Shown: positions 41,031 through 50,472, counted from the first letter of the stretch. The stretch is 59,998 bases of DNA from Caulobacterales bacterium (GCA_017303355.1 JAFLCU010000019.1:1-59998), one strand, 5' to 3'. A program made the numbers and translations. Notes: generated by a model not told the origin, from the sequence alone.

Positions 41031-41465
41031 ATGACTGAGTTCCATCGCGTTACACCGAGCTTCGCCGTCGCCGGACAGGTGACTTTGGACGATATCGCGC
41101 GGGCTGGCGCGGAAGGTTTCAAAGTGCTGGTGATCAACCGGCCCGAGGGCGAAGACCCCGATCAGCCCAAAGATGACGAAATCAGGGCAGCCGCCCAAGC
41201 GGCGGGTCTCGCATTTCACGCCCTGCCGTTTGCGGGCCCGCCGCCGCCAGCCGCCGTGGCCGCTACGGCAGAGCTTCTGGAAACGGCGCCAGGCCCTGTG
41301 CTGGCCTATTGCCGAACCGGCCGCCGCTCAATAATGGCGTGGGCGATGGCCGAGGCGCTCGCGGGCGCCAAACGGCCAGAGGAAATTATCGCGCTGGCGG
41401 CGAAGGCAGGGTACGACCTGGGCGGGGCGCGGGGGGCGCTTGAAACTCTGGCGCCAAAACCCTAG
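41031..41465 (+). CDS. TIGR01244/DUF442 family phosphatase-fold protein
   Basis: 144 residues of the family also found as the N-domain of Blh-type proteins. VLVINRPEGEDPDQPKDDEI and the P-loop AYCRTGRRSIMAWAMAEAL (Cys-x5-Arg, about 105-112) show a tyrosine-phosphatase/rhodanese-like fold; TIGR01244 proteins are annotated as sulfur transferases. The function is not settled. ATG 41031 begins the family motif EFHRVTPSFAVAGQV; the upstream in-frame extension is unlikely. Confidence 0.85.
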   Translation: MTEFHRVTPSFAVAGQVTLDDIARAGAEGFKVLVINRPEGEDPDQPKDDEIRAAAQAAGLAFHALPFAGPPPPAAVAATAELLETAPGPVLAYCRTGRRSIMAWAMAEALAGAKRPEEIIALAAKAGYDLGGARGALETLAPKP

Positions 41466-41584
41466 CCGGGCGGTGGCGTCAACAATATCAAAGCGGTCTT
41501 CATCAAGACGATCAGGGACAGGGCCAGCAGCACAGTGCGCACGCGATCCAACGCGAACAGGCAAAGGGTGAACACCGTCTCCAT
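41462..41584 (-). CDS. 40-residue membrane protein
   Basis: ATG at 41584 preceded by AGGAG at ideal distance. The product METVFTLCLFALDRVRT then a hydrophobic stretch ends LLTPPPG; it forms one or two short membrane segments. Its stop overlaps the convergent gene by four bases, the same packing used by the confirmed genes around it. Too short for family assignment. Confidence 0.55.
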   Translation of the reverse strand: METVFTLCLFALDRVRTVLLALSLIVLMKTALILLTPPPG

Positions 41585-41617
41585 GTCGGGGCTCCTAGCA
41601 ATCGGCGGGCCGCGCTC

Positions 41618-42577
41618 GTGACGGATGCGACGCCGCGCGTCTTCCAAACCTCCGGACGGGTTTGGCTGAAGGACTTCGAGTTCGGGCTGACAGGCTTAAC
41701 CGTGCGCAAGACGGGCGCGCGCGTGCCCTATTCACCATCGGTGATCGCGCAGGTCTATGCGTGGTTTCGCTATTTCTTCGCCGCGCAAACCATCGAGCCG
41801 GCCACGCCGAGCTTCTCGATTTACTTTACGCCGGAACGGGCGCGGCCCTGGTATCTGATCTGGGCGGTCTCGCGCGCGGCTGGCGCGAAATTGGCCAAGG
41901 ACGCATCGCAGGCCGATGTCGTGATGCAGTTCGAGGACGCGACCTATAGCCCCAACGATCCGCCGACGAAGCTGAAGCCCGGCGTGAAGCTGGTGAATTT
42001 CGGCTGCCGCGATGTGTCAAAAACGAACGTCGCGCGCGCCTGCCAGGCCGCGTTCGGACGCCAGCTCGCGGTCGATCCCACCACGCATGTCGGCCCGGCG
42101 GTCGAGAAATCCGAGATCAACGCCGCGCACGACGGACGCATTATCCAATGCCCCGCCCCGGCTGTTCCCGGCCGCGTCTATCAGCGCGTGATCGACAACC
42201 GGATGCCGAGCGATCTCAATTTGGTTGAGGATTTGCGTACCTCGACCGTCGGCGGCAAGCCGGTGCTCGTGTTCATCAAGCGTCGCGAGGTAACCAAGCG
42301 CTTCCTCAATACGAATGTGGATGTGCAGCTGCGCACGCCGGAGGAAATGTTCACAGCCGAGGAACTCGAACAGATTTCCGCGTTCACGCGCGAGATCGGT
42401 TTGGAATGGGGCGGCGTGGACGTGCTCCGTGACCGCACCGACGGAAAGCTCTATATCGTCGACGCAAACAAGACGGATATGGGCCCGCCGATCGGCTTGA
42501 ACTTGCCCGATAAGATCGTAGCTACACGTAGGCTTTCCAAGGCGTTCCGCGAGTTCGTGCAAGGCGCTGGCGCTTGA
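41618..42577 (+). CDS. ATP-grasp-like hypothetical protein
   Basis: 319 residues, GTG start at 41618. The C-terminal half has the feel of an ATP-grasp core: KPVLVFIKRREVTKRFLNT, then a late metal/ATP motif GVDVLRDRTDGKLYIVDANK (Asp then Asp-x-Asn) and TDMGPPIGLNL. The first half (FSIYFTPERARPWYLIWAVS) is unlike known ligases. Possible roles are ligation or kinase-type modification of an unknown acceptor. It is followed after 12 bases by the MBL hydrolase gene, so the two form a unit. Confidence 0.7.
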   Translation: MTDATPRVFQTSGRVWLKDFEFGLTGLTVRKTGARVPYSPSVIAQVYAWFRYFFAAQTIEPATPSFSIYFTPERARPWYLIWAVSRAAGAKLAKDASQADVVMQFEDATYSPNDPPTKLKPGVKLVNFGCRDVSKTNVARACQAAFGRQLAVDPTTHVGPAVEKSEINAAHDGRIIQCPAPAVPGRVYQRVIDNRMPSDLNLVEDLRTSTVGGKPVLVFIKRREVTKRFLNTNVDVQLRTPEEMFTAEELEQISAFTREIGLEWGGVDVLRDRTDGKLYIVDANKTDMGPPIGLNLPDKIVATRRLSKAFREFVQGAGA

Positions 42578-42589
42578 GGTGATGCATTC

Positions 42590-43498
42590 ATGGCGGCCAA
42601 GATCCCTTTTGTCCGCGACATGGAATTCACCTACGAGGAGCCACAGCAGGTCAGCCCGCTGATCCGCCGGCTGGTGGCGAACAATCCCGGCCCGTTCACG
42701 TTTCTTGGCACCGGCGTTTACATCATTGGCCAGGGCGACGTGGCCATCATCGATCCTGGCCCGGATAATTCCGAACATATCGAAGCCTTGCTGCGCGCCG
42801 TTGAAGGCGAGCGCGTGACGCATATTTTCGTCACCCACCGCCACATGGATCATAGCCCGGCCGCACACCCGCTCGCGCGGGCCACCGGCGCGAAAGTCTA
42901 TGCGAGCAGCGAGCTGCCGCGGCCCAGCGATTGCGATGATCTGCGGCTCGAAGCCGGCGACGACAACATTTTCATGCCGGATATCGATGTGAACGATGGC
43001 GAGCGCTTCAGCGGCGCCAATTGGACGATCGAAGCAGTCTCAACCCCCGGCCACACCTCGAACCACATGGCCTACGCGCTGATCGAAGAGAACGCGCTCT
43101 TCCCAGGCGATCACATCATGGGCTGGTCCACCACCGTGATCGGCCCGCCCGACGGCGACATGACCGCCTATTTCGCCAGCCTGGAAAAGGTGCGCGACCG
43201 CGATTACGCGACGCTCTGGCCCACGCATGGCCCGCCGGTGCGCGAGGTGCGCCCGTTCGTGCAAGCTTATCTGGAGCACCGCTTGGCGCGCGAGGCGCAG
43301 GTGATCGCGCAGCTTGAAAGCGGCAAGCGCCAGATCAAGGACATGGTCTCGGAGATGTACGCCGACGTCGATAAACGGCTGCATCCCGCCGCCTGCCATT
43401 CGGTGCTGGCGCACATGATCCGCCTGGTGCAGTTGGGCCACGTCGACTGCGACGGCCCGCCATGCGTCGATAATGAATATTGGCTGAAGCGCGCCTAA
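42590..43498 (+). CDS. metallo-beta-lactamase-fold hydrolase (LACTB2-like)
   Basis: 302 residues. Metal ligands are complete: THRHMDHSPAAHP (about 84-96), STPGHTSNHM (about 149), LFPGDHIMGW (about 170) and WPTHGPPV (about 213). The C-terminal helical extension (about 220-300) and the end HVDCDGPPCVDNEYWLKR match the LACTB2/beta-lactamase-2 family, which includes RNases and thioesterase-type hydrolases. Substrate unknown. Its TAA lies in the left arm of the inverted repeat described next. Confidence 0.92.
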   Translation: MAAKIPFVRDMEFTYEEPQQVSPLIRRLVANNPGPFTFLGTGVYIIGQGDVAIIDPGPDNSEHIEALLRAVEGERVTHIFVTHRHMDHSPAAHPLARATGAKVYASSELPRPSDCDDLRLEAGDDNIFMPDIDVNDGERFSGANWTIEAVSTPGHTSNHMAYALIEENALFPGDHIMGWSTTVIGPPDGDMTAYFASLEKVRDRDYATLWPTHGPPVREVRPFVQAYLEHRLAREAQVIAQLESGKRQIKDMVSEMYADVDKRLHPAACHSVLAHMIRLVQLGHVDCDGPPCVDNEYWLKRA

Positions 43499-43571
43499 AG
43501 CGTCTTTTGGACCTTAAACGCGGCTCTAGGCCCATCTCAAAGCTGGGGTCGCATTTAAGGTCCGACGCTTT
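43497..43571. terminator. inverted repeat containing both convergent stop codons
   Basis: AAAGCGTC (43497-43504) and GGACCTTAAA (43509-43518) pair with GACGCTTT (43564-43571) and TTTAAGGTCC (43554-43563): 18 base pairs with only a TTTT bulge, around a 35-base loop. The left arm begins inside the TAA of the MBL gene and the right arm ends inside the TAA of the opposite gene. A bidirectional terminator is likely. Confidence 0.7.
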
Positions 43572-43800
43572 AGTGCACGCGGCGGACATCTCCGTCGAAC
43601 AGCTCGACGCTGACGATGCGGCCCTTCTTTCGCATGTCGCGGATTTGCCAGGCGCGCGCGCCGTGCTCGGCCTGCGCCTGCGCTGACCACGCTTGCGCCT
43701 GGAATTCGGCGATGCGCAATTCGTACGCTTCCGGCGCGCGCGTGAGGCAAACCGAATCCTCGTCAGCGGGCCGGCGGAGAAACTCGATCTGGTAACGCAT
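43570..43800 (-). CDS. small conserved-type hypothetical protein (76 aa)
   Basis: Begins MRYQIEFLRRPADEDSVCL and continues as one amphipathic helix (YELRIAEFQAQAWSAQAQAE) and a basic strand pattern (QIRDMRKKGRIVSVELFDGD). GGAGG lies just before ATG 43800, which decides the start over a longer frame to 43893. Cytoplasmic, no family recognised. Confidence 0.7.
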   Translation of the reverse strand: MRYQIEFLRRPADEDSVCLTRAPEAYELRIAEFQAQAWSAQAQAEHGARAWQIRDMRKKGRIVSVELFDGDVRRVH

Positions 43801-43908
43801 TGCAGCCTCCGTCCTGCAAAACATGCGCCGGACGCCGCGCGCCGAAAATCGCCCAGGCGCGCTAGGCGGAAGGGCGTAGGAACTCGCGTTCACGAGTGAA
43901 GCGGTCGC

Positions 43909-44028
43909 TTAGCGCGGCATCAGGTCGAAGCGCGTGACGATCACGCCGATCGCATAGGCCAAGCTGATCAGCGTCATGACGCCGACCACGCCGCCCAAAC
44001 CGCGCCAGAGGAAATAACGCATACTCAT
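43909..44028 (-). CDS. 39-residue membrane protein
   Basis: ATG 44028 (or 44022) to TAA 43909. Product starts MSMRYFLWRGLGG and is mostly one hydrophobic helix (VVGVMTLISLAYAIGVIV), ending TRFDLMPR, the look of a single-span inner-membrane miniprotein. The ribosome site is weak (AAGG). It was found by reading the gap between larger genes and rests on composition only. Confidence 0.45.
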   Translation of the reverse strand: MSMRYFLWRGLGGVVGVMTLISLAYAIGVIVTRFDLMPR

Positions 44029-44090
44029 ACAACCTTATATGGGGTCGCCTTGGTTCAGATAGCGCTTACGCCGGGAACAAAACGCAGTTA

Positions 44091-44154
44091 GCGCGGGCTT
44101 AAAGCCCGCGCCCTTACTTTGCCGATAGCCCCCGCGCACGCGGGAGCACATCGG
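44091..44154. repeat. two adjacent hairpins after the acyl-CoA ligase gene
   Basis: GCGCGGGCTT-A-AAGCCCGCGC (44091-44111), and CCGAT(44122-44126) with ATCGG (44150-44154) enclosing CCCGCG-CA-CGCGGG (44131-44144). The second sits 6 bases from the ligase stop at 44161 and may terminate it; the first looks like a REP-type palindrome. Confidence 0.6.
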
Positions 44155-44160
44155 AACGTG

Positions 44161-45816
44161 TCACTCCGCCGCCTGCGTGCTCGGCAATTTGTAGTCCTTG
44201 AACATTTCGCGCAGCGCCAGCTTGTTGATCTTGCCGGTGGCGCCCAGCGGGATTTTCTCGACCAACACCACGTCGTCCGGCGTCCACCATTTGGCAATCT
44301 TGCCTTCAAGGAAGGCGAGCAGCTGTTCGCGCGTGGGCTGGGCGCCCGGCTTCGGCTCGATGATCAGCAGCGGGCGCTCGTCCCACTTGGGATGCAGCAC
44401 GCCGATCACGGCGGCGTTGGCCACGCCTTCGGCGCCGACAGCGATATTCTCGATATCGATCGAGCTGATCCATTCGCCGCCGGATTTGATCACATCCTTG
44501 GCGCGATCGGTGATCTGCATGACGCCGAGTTCGTCGATGGTGGCGACGTCGCCGGTATCGAAGAAGCCGCACGGCTCTAGGCATTCACCCTTCTCGTTCT
44601 TGGCGCCGGCGTTCTTGAAATAGGCGCGGGCGATCGAAGGCCCGCGCACCAGCAGGCGGCCAAAGGCTTTGCCGTCGTGCGGCTTCTCCACGCCGTCATC
44701 ATCGACGATCTTCATCTCGACGGTGAACGGCGGGCGCCCCTGCTTCAGCTTGGTTTTGATCTGCGCTTCATGATCTTGCGCATAATGCTCCGGCAGCAAT
44801 TTGCCGACCGAGCCCATTGGGCTCATCTCGGTCATGCCCCAGCCGTGCAGCACCTCGACGCCGTAATCTTCCTCGAACGCGCGCAGCACCGCTTCCGGCA
44901 CGGCCGAGCCGCCGATGACGACGCGCTTCAGCGTGGTCGGCTTCAAATTCTGTTCGCGCAGGAAGGCCAGCAGGCCCAACCACACCGTCGGCACCGCGGC
45001 GGTGAAGGTGACCTTCTCCGTCTCAAGCAACTCATAGACGCTCGGCCCATCGAGCTTGGCGCCCGGCATGACAAGCTTGGCGCCGCACATCGGGCCGACG
45101 AACGAGATCGCCCACGCATTGGCGTGGAACATCGGCACGATCGGCATGACGACATCGCTCGCGCCGCACCCGAACACGTCCGTCTGGTTCGCGGCCATCG
45201 CATGCAGCACGTTCGAGCGGTGCGAATAGAGCACGCCCTTGGGGTCGCCGGTGGTGCCGGAGGTGTAGCAGAGGCCCGCGGCGGTGTTCTCATCGAAGCC
45301 GCCCCAAGCCGCCTCTTGCGCGTGGCCGTGGATGAAATCCTCGTACGCCACGAAGTGCGTGACCGAGGATTTCGGCGTGTGATCGCGATCGGTGAAGGCG
45401 ACATAGGTTTGCACCGTCTTCAAGAGCGGCGCGATCTTCTCAACCAGCGGCGCAAACGTGGTGTCGAAGAACAGGATTTTGTCTTCGGCGTGATTGATGA
45501 TCCAGGCGACCTGCTCGGGAAAGAGCCGCGGGTTCACCGTGTGTAGGATCGCGCCCATGCCCATCGCGCCGTACCAGGCTTCGAGGTGGCGCTCGGTATT
45601 CCAGGCGAGCGTGGCGACGCGGTCACCCATTTGCACGCCGCGCTCCTGCAGCGCGTTGGTGACCTGTTTGGCCCGCCGCCAGATATTGGCGTAGGTGGTG
45701 CGCGAAATCGGCCCATCGACGCTGCGCGTGACGACCTCACGGCGCGGGAAATTGGCTTTCGCGTGGTCGAGCACCCTGTCGACCGTCAGCGGCCAATCCT
45801 GCATGAGCCCGAGCAT
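44161..45816 (-). CDS. medium/long-chain acyl-CoA ligase (AMP-binding)
   Basis: 551-residue adenylate-forming enzyme that activates a fatty acid with ATP to acyl-AMP and then CoA ester. Core motifs: [22 protein letters not shown] (A3, about 183-204, in two halves), [13 protein letters not shown] (A5), [18 protein letters not shown] (A7), [15 protein letters not shown] (A8) and the catalytic Lys in [13 protein letters not shown] (A10). The sequence pattern is that of FadD-like AlkK enzymes. Chain-length specificity unknown; no beta-oxidation genes are adjacent. Confidence 0.93.
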   Translation of the reverse strand: MLGLMQDWPLTVDRVLDHAKANFPRREVVTRSVDGPISRTTYANIWRRAKQVTNALQERGVQMGDRVATLAWNTERHLEAWYGAMGMGAILHTVNPRLFPEQVAWIINHAEDKILFFDTTFAPLVEKIAPLLKTVQTYVAFTDRDHTPKSSVTHFVAYEDFIHGHAQEAAWGGFDENTAAGLCYTSGTTGDPKGVLYSHRSNVLHAMAANQTDVFGCGASDVVMPIVPMFHANAWAISFVGPMCGAKLVMPGAKLDGPSVYELLETEKVTFTAAVPTVWLGLLAFLREQNLKPTTLKRVVIGGSAVPEAVLRAFEEDYGVEVLHGWGMTEMSPMGSVGKLLPEHYAQDHEAQIKTKLKQGRPPFTVEMKIVDDDGVEKPHDGKAFGRLLVRGPSIARAYFKNAGAKNEKGECLEPCGFFDTGDVATIDELGVMQITDRAKDVIKSGGEWISSIDIENIAVGAEGVANAAVIGVLHPKWDERPLLIIEPKPGAQPTREQLLAFLEGKIAKWWTPDDVVLVEKIPLGATGKINKLALREMFKDYKLPSTQAAE

Positions 45817-45883
45817 CTACGCCTCCCTACGCTTCTGTTTGGAGGCACTAAAGCAAGCCGGCTCGGACAACGCAAACGCCGCG

Positions 45884-46240
45884 TCAGGCGGCCTTGGCGG
45901 TTTCGCGCGCGACGGGCGGCCGGGCCGCGCCAAACGCGGCGTCGAGACGCGCCTGCAGCGCGCGGGCGTCAACACGCGACGGCGCGCCGAAGCGAAACGC
46001 CAGTCCCAGGATCGCCGGCGCGGAGAATTGCACAAAGACCGGGCGGACGACGCATTGCCGCGTAGGCTCCGGCCAAAGCGAGGCGATCATGGCGGTGCGC
46101 TGGTGTGGCAGCGCGCTGCGGTCGAGATGTTCGCGCGTGGCGTCGTCGAACGCGGGCACGAGGCGCTTCTCATGCTCGGGCGGCTTGGTCGGCATCGCCC
46201 GCAGCGCAAGCGCCGTCATCGCCCTGTCGAAGCCGCGCAC
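45884..46240 (-). CDS. hypothetical protein downstream of pdxH
   Basis: 118 residues with no recognised domain; VRPVFVQFSAPAILGLAFRFG is the only hydrophobic patch and Arg/Ala/Pro content is high. It lies 60 bases after pdxH on the same strand and could be the second gene of that transcript. Start uncertain (ATG 46240 or an internal ATG at 46219). Confidence 0.45.
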   Translation of the reverse strand: MRGFDRAMTALALRAMPTKPPEHEKRLVPAFDDATREHLDRSALPHQRTAMIASLWPEPTRQCVVRPVFVQFSAPAILGLAFRFGAPSRVDARALQARLDAAFGAARPPVARETAKAA

Positions 46241-46300
46241 CGATGCGCCTCCATGCGTTCGGAAGAGGCTCTATCTCGGCGCGTGGCGCTGAAAGAAAAG

Positions 46301-46966
46301 TTAAGGGTAGAGCCTCGATTTCGACCACGCCCGCCCCGGCGCGTCACGCGTGAACGCGAGCCGGTCATGCAGGCGGAACGGGCGATCGCGCCAGAACTCT
46401 ATCGCCAGCGGAACGATCCGATAGCCGCGCCAATATTCCGGACGCGGCACCTCGCCCAAACCGTATTTGGCCGCGTATTCGGCAATGCGCTTTTCCAGCG
46501 CCAAACGATCTTCGAGCGGGCGCGATTGCTGGCTCGCCCACGCGCCCAGTCGCGCCCCGCGATCGCGGCTTTGGAAATACGCATCAGCCTCCGCGTCGGA
46601 GACTTTCTCGACGAGACCGCGCACGCGCACCTGGCGGCGCAAGCTCTTCCAATGCATCACGAATGCGGCGCGTGGATTGGCTTCGAGTTGGCGTCCCTTG
46701 GCGCTTTCGGCGCTGGAGTAAAAGACGAATCCAGCCGCATCGAAGCTCTTCAACAGCACCATGCGCACGTCCGGGAAGCCGGATGCATCAGCGGTCGCCA
46801 GCGCCATGCCGTTCGGATCGTTCGGCTCCTTGGCCTTCGCCTCCTTGAACCAGCTTTCGAACAGCTGAAACGGCTCACTCTCGGCAAACAACGCGGCGTC
46901 GTCCGCCGACGGCGGCGCGTTTGGGTCGTATTTCGGCGACGGAGGGATCAGGTCATCGCTGGACAC
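46301..46966 (-). CDS. pdxH: pyridoxamine 5'-phosphate oxidase
   Basis: Oxidises PNP or PMP to pyridoxal 5'-phosphate with FMN and oxygen; last step of B6 synthesis and salvage. 221 residues. Landmarks: [23 protein letters not shown] (in two halves), [44 protein letters not shown] and the C-terminal [16 protein letters not shown] and WSKSRLYP. The C-terminus RLYP is canonical. Confidence 0.96.
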   Translation of the reverse strand: MSSDDLIPPSPKYDPNAPPSADDAALFAESEPFQLFESWFKEAKAKEPNDPNGMALATADASGFPDVRMVLLKSFDAAGFVFYSSAESAKGRQLEANPRAAFVMHWKSLRRQVRVRGLVEKVSDAEADAYFQSRDRGARLGAWASQQSRPLEDRLALEKRIAEYAAKYGLGEVPRPEYWRGYRIVPLAIEFWRDRPFRLHDRLAFTRDAPGRAWSKSRLYP

Positions 46967-47085
46967 AGAGGCTGGTCTCCAAATGGCTCGCCTTCATGTA
47001 GCACGGCGCGGGCCTATGTGCTCGTCTCGGCGGCAAAGTCGGCGGCGTTGCCTGAACCGGCGCTGTGTGCCACTGACGGCGCACG

Positions 47086-48180
47086 ATGTCGCACAACACG
47101 TTCGGCCACCTTTTCCGCGTCACGACTTGGGGCGAAAGCCACGGGGCGGCGTTGGGCTGCGTGGTTGACGGCTGCCCGCCGAACCTGCCGCTGAGCGCGG
47201 CGGACATTCAATACTGGCTGAACCGGCGCAAGCCGGGCACGAGCCGCTTCGTCACGCAACGGCGCGAAGCCGACGAAGTGAAAATCCTCTCTGGCGTGTT
47301 TGAGGACGATCGCACCGAGGGCCAAGTCACGACCGGCGCGCCGATCTCGCTGCTGATCGAAAATACCGATCAGCGCAGCAAGGACTACAACGACATTCGC
47401 GATCTCTATCGCCCCGGCCACGCCGACTACGTTTACGACGCCAAGTACGGCGTGCGCGATTATCGCGGCGGCGGGCGTTCATCGGCGCGTGAGACGTCCG
47501 CGCGCGTCGCCGCTGGCGCGGTGGCGCGGCGTGTGTTGGGCGAGGACGTGGTCATTCGCGCGGCGCTGGTTCAGGTCGGCAAGATTAAAATCGATCGCGC
47601 GCGCTGGGATTGGAACGAGGTCGAGAACAATCCGTTCTGGTCGCCCGATGCGGAAGCCGCCCAGCAATGGGAAGCGCTGCTCGACGCCACGCGCAGGGAC
47701 GGCAATTCCGTCGGCGCGGTGCTGGAGGTGGAAGCCACGGGCGCCCCCGCAGGCTGGGGCGCGCCGATCTACGGCAAGTTGGACGCCGAGATCGCGGCCG
47801 CACTGATGAGCATCAATGCCGTGAAGGGCGTCGAGATCGGCGCGGGCTTCGAAGCGGCTGAACTCACCGGCGTCGAAAACGCCGACGAGATGCGCGCCGG
47901 CAATGACGGCAAGCCGGTGTTTCTCTCCAATCATTCCGGCGGCATCCTGGGCGGCATTTCCACCGGGCAGACCATCGTCGCTCGCTTCGCGGTGAAGCCG
48001 ACCTCCTCGATCACCACCCCGCGCCGCTCCATCACCAAGGACGGCGCGAATACGGATGTGATCACCACCGGCCGTCATGACCCATGCGTCGGCATTCGCG
48101 CGGCGCCCGTGGCGGAAGCCATGCTGGCCTGCGTGCTGGCCGACGCGAAGCTGCGCCATCGCGGCCAGATCGGCGGTTAG
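47086..48180 (+). CDS. aroC: chorismate synthase
   Basis: Final step of the shikimate pathway, FMN-dependent removal of phosphate from EPSP to make chorismate. 364 residues. Signatures: [20 protein letters not shown] (1), [40 protein letters not shown] (2) and [18 protein letters not shown] (3). The start ATG 47086 begins the family N-terminus [10 protein letters not shown]. Its stop overlaps the convergent small gene by four bases. Confidence 0.97.
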   Translation: MSHNTFGHLFRVTTWGESHGAALGCVVDGCPPNLPLSAADIQYWLNRRKPGTSRFVTQRREADEVKILSGVFEDDRTEGQVTTGAPISLLIENTDQRSKDYNDIRDLYRPGHADYVYDAKYGVRDYRGGGRSSARETSARVAAGAVARRVLGEDVVIRAALVQVGKIKIDRARWDWNEVENNPFWSPDAEAAQQWEALLDATRRDGNSVGAVLEVEATGAPAGWGAPIYGKLDAEIAAALMSINAVKGVEIGAGFEAAELTGVENADEMRAGNDGKPVFLSNHSGGILGGISTGQTIVARFAVKPTSSITTPRRSITKDGANTDVITTGRHDPCVGIRAAPVAEAMLACVLADAKLRHRGQIGG

Positions 48181-48380
48181 TCGCGCTCACGCGCCGCGCG
48201 AATCCGATTCAACAGCATGATTTGGAAGAATTTATCGTGCGTCAGCCGGCGCGCGAGAAGCTCGGTCTCGCCCTCCTTCACGAGTTCAGCGCACACCCCA
48301 TCCCAGTCGGCGTAACGGCCGGTGTCGGCCAGTTCGTAGGCGCGGGACCTTAAAGGCGCGAGAGAATCTTCGTTCGACAT
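48177..48380 (-). CDS. small conserved-type hypothetical protein (67 aa)
   Basis: Helical protein beginning [20 protein letters not shown] and containing [14 protein letters not shown] and [20 protein letters not shown]. Similar tiny proteins occur in alphaproteobacteria without a known role. Convergent with aroC (4-base stop overlap). Confidence 0.7.
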   Translation of the reverse strand: MSNEDSLAPLRSRAYELADTGRYADWDGVCAELVKEGETELLARRLTHDKFFQIMLLNRIRAARERD

Positions 48381-48459
48381 TGGCTAATGCGCCGAACGCG
48401 CGTAAAAAGAGAACAGTTCCGGCGCTTTGCGCCTGGGAATCAGTGCGGGCGGGCTACCT

Positions 48460-48921
48460 ATGATCGAGCGTTTAGACCTTATCGGCCGCGCCGCGGCGCT
48501 TGAGGTTCAAGATGCGTTCAAACGCGTCGGCAAGCGCGCGCGCCGCATCTGGCGCGATCCGGCCAAGCGCGATCGGGTGAAAGCCCATCTCGCGTTCGTG
48601 CTGATCTTCGGCTTCGTCGTCTCTAGCGTCGATTATCTCATCACCGGCGGCCCCGACTGGAACCCCACAGGCGAAGCCTACGCAATGGAAATGCCCGGCC
48701 CGCGCAACTACGCGGCGCCAACGCGCGCGGAACCGACCAATCTGGCGGCGACGACCGAAGAGCAAGCGGCGCTGATCGAAGAAATCGATTACAGTTTCAC
48801 CGCCGAAACCTTGCTTGGCGGCCTGGAGACGGTGCTGGCCAACAGCGCGCCGATCACGTTCGAGGGCAAGCCGGGCGCGGAAAACGCGCAACAAGCGATC
48901 GTCCCGTCAAAGGCTGGCTGA
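48460..48921 (+). CDS. membrane-anchored hypothetical protein, first of a related pair
   Basis: 153 residues: cytoplasmic basic helix (about 1-42, RVGKRARRIWRDPAKRDRVK), a membrane segment (AHLAFVLIFGFVVSSVDYLI) and an acidic periplasmic tail. The SVDYLITGGPDW block just after the membrane segment is echoed in the next gene (AVDTMVTGGFDF). ATG 48460 is chosen over an in-frame start at 48427 as it begins the basic helix. No family recognised. Confidence 0.65.
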   Translation: MIERLDLIGRAAALEVQDAFKRVGKRARRIWRDPAKRDRVKAHLAFVLIFGFVVSSVDYLITGGPDWNPTGEAYAMEMPGPRNYAAPTRAEPTNLAATTEEQAALIEEIDYSFTAETLLGGLETVLANSAPITFEGKPGAENAQQAIVPSKAG

Positions 48922-48981
48922 TTACAGCTCTTTCCAGGAACTGGCCGTGAGCCGATCCGTTTCTCGCACGGAGAGACGGAG

Positions 48982-49425
48982 ATGTTGGACTCAAACCCCA
49001 TTCTGCGTGAACGCCTGCTCGCGATCGCCGCGTTTGGCGCGATCGCCATCGGCAGCGCTACGGCCGTCGATACGATGGTTACCGGCGGCTTTGATTTTCC
49101 GGTCGCGCGCGATGCGGCGCACAACGCGAGCGCGCCGGTGTTGGCGATGGCCGACGGCTGGACCGTGACGCCGCGCGCCGAACCGGTATCCTGGATCGCC
49201 GATCCCCCGCCCACGGAAGATGCGCCAGCGAACGACGCTCTCGACGGCGGCGCATTGGCCGAGGCGGCGCCAACAGAGCCGACGGAAGCGGAAATCTATG
49301 AAGAGATCCGCGCGCTCTATGAAGACGCCGAGCCGGCGCCCGAGGATAACGCCATCACCGCCGAAGATGCCGAGCCGTTCGAGGGCAAAGTTGCTAGCGC
49401 TTACGAAAGCGCATCACCTTGGTGA
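48982..49425 (+). CDS. membrane-anchored hypothetical protein, second of a related pair
   Basis: 147 residues: short N-terminus with a membrane segment (LLAIAAFGAIAIGSATAVDTM), then TGGFDFPV and a long very acidic Pro/Ala/Glu tail (EPTEAEIYEEIRALYEDAEP). Its layout and the VDxxxTGGxDx block match the preceding gene. ATG 48982 has GGAGAGACGGAG just upstream. The 3' end overlaps the convergent methyltransferase gene by 32 bases, more than is usual here. Confidence 0.65.
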   Translation: MLDSNPILRERLLAIAAFGAIAIGSATAVDTMVTGGFDFPVARDAAHNASAPVLAMADGWTVTPRAEPVSWIADPPPTEDAPANDALDGGALAEAAPTEPTEAEIYEEIRALYEDAEPAPEDNAITAEDAEPFEGKVASAYESASPW

Positions 49426-50461
49426 GAAAGGCGAACTGTGTTTCCTCCAGCTCCAAGCCAGCTTCCGCGAACATCGCGGTGAAATCTTCGCCGAGGTACG
49501 AGCCGTAATATGGCTCGTGAAATCCAATCGGGAAATATTCCAGCATGCGGTCGAGATCGGCCGCGTCGCCAGTCTGGATCGAATCCGCCAACACCAACGC
49601 ACCGCCCGGCTTCAGCACGCGCGTTATCTCACGCGCCGCATCCCGGCGCACACGCGGCGGCAATTCGTGGAAGAGATAGACGCATGTGATCGCATCAAAC
49701 ACGCCATCATCGAACGGCGCCTGCTCCACCGCGCCATTGACGATCTCCACTTGCGGCCAATCCCGCAAGCGCTCGCGCGCTTCGGCGCAATAGGCCGGCG
49801 ACAGATCGAGGCCCGTGAGCGGCAAGCGCGGATAGGCTCCCAGCACTTGGCGCATGAAACGGCCATTGCCGCACGCCAAGTCCAGCACGCGTAAGCGGCG
49901 CTGATCCACGCCTTTGATCGCGCGCGCGAGTGAGCCAAGCGCGATGCGCCGCATCGCATCCGCGGCGCCGCCGAACAGAATTTCGACCTGCGTGTCGTAA
50001 AGCTTGGCGCTCTCCTCGGAGAGCCAGCCGCCGGTCTGGTAGTGAAAGTTCTGCAAATAATAGGTCGGGTAGCGGCCCGCGTCCGCCGCGCTCTCGCGCA
50101 CTTGATCTCGCACCTCGACACCGTCCCGCTCTAAGCGGCGCTGATCGACGCGCGGCAGATCGCGAAAGAAATTCACCGAACTCCGCATCGCCGCGATGGC
50201 GCGATCCAGGCGCACGTCGTTGGGCGCGGGATAAAGCCCCGCTTCAATGTTGGCGCGATCCTTCGCGAACAAATCCAGGAACGCGGCGCGGATGCGCGCG
50301 GGGTCGCCTTCGGTTGCTTGCGGTTTGAACTTTGGCTCGCCGGGGCGGTCGAACGGACCGGAGATGCGGCGCGCCAGCAGATATTGGCCCAGATACCACG
50401 CCACGCGCGCGCCTTGGGCGGCGGCGTAACGGGCGCGGCCAATATCGCGCTTCAAGCTCAT
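49394..50461 (-). CDS. class I SAM-dependent methyltransferase
   Basis: 355 residues; the methyltransferase domain occupies the C-terminal half: LRVLDLACGNGRFMRQVLG (motif I, about 189-207), LTGLDLSPAYC, VNGAVEQAPFDDGVFDAITC (motif II/III region), VLKPGGALVLADS. The N-terminal 170 residues (YPTYYLQNFHYQTGGWLSEE) are typical of UbiE-like enzymes of uncertain substrate. Possible acceptor small molecule or lipid. Starts ten bases after the YcgN stop upstream on the same strand, so likely in its operon. Confidence 0.88.
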   Translation of the reverse strand: MSLKRDIGRARYAAAQGARVAWYLGQYLLARRISGPFDRPGEPKFKPQATEGDPARIRAAFLDLFAKDRANIEAGLYPAPNDVRLDRAIAAMRSSVNFFRDLPRVDQRRLERDGVEVRDQVRESAADAGRYPTYYLQNFHYQTGGWLSEESAKLYDTQVEILFGGAADAMRRIALGSLARAIKGVDQRRLRVLDLACGNGRFMRQVLGAYPRLPLTGLDLSPAYCAEARERLRDWPQVEIVNGAVEQAPFDDGVFDAITCVYLFHELPPRVRRDAAREITRVLKPGGALVLADSIQTGDAADLDRMLEYFPIGFHEPYYGSYLGEDFTAMFAEAGLELEETQFAFLTKVMRFRKR

Positions 50462-50472
50462 GGGTGGAAATA

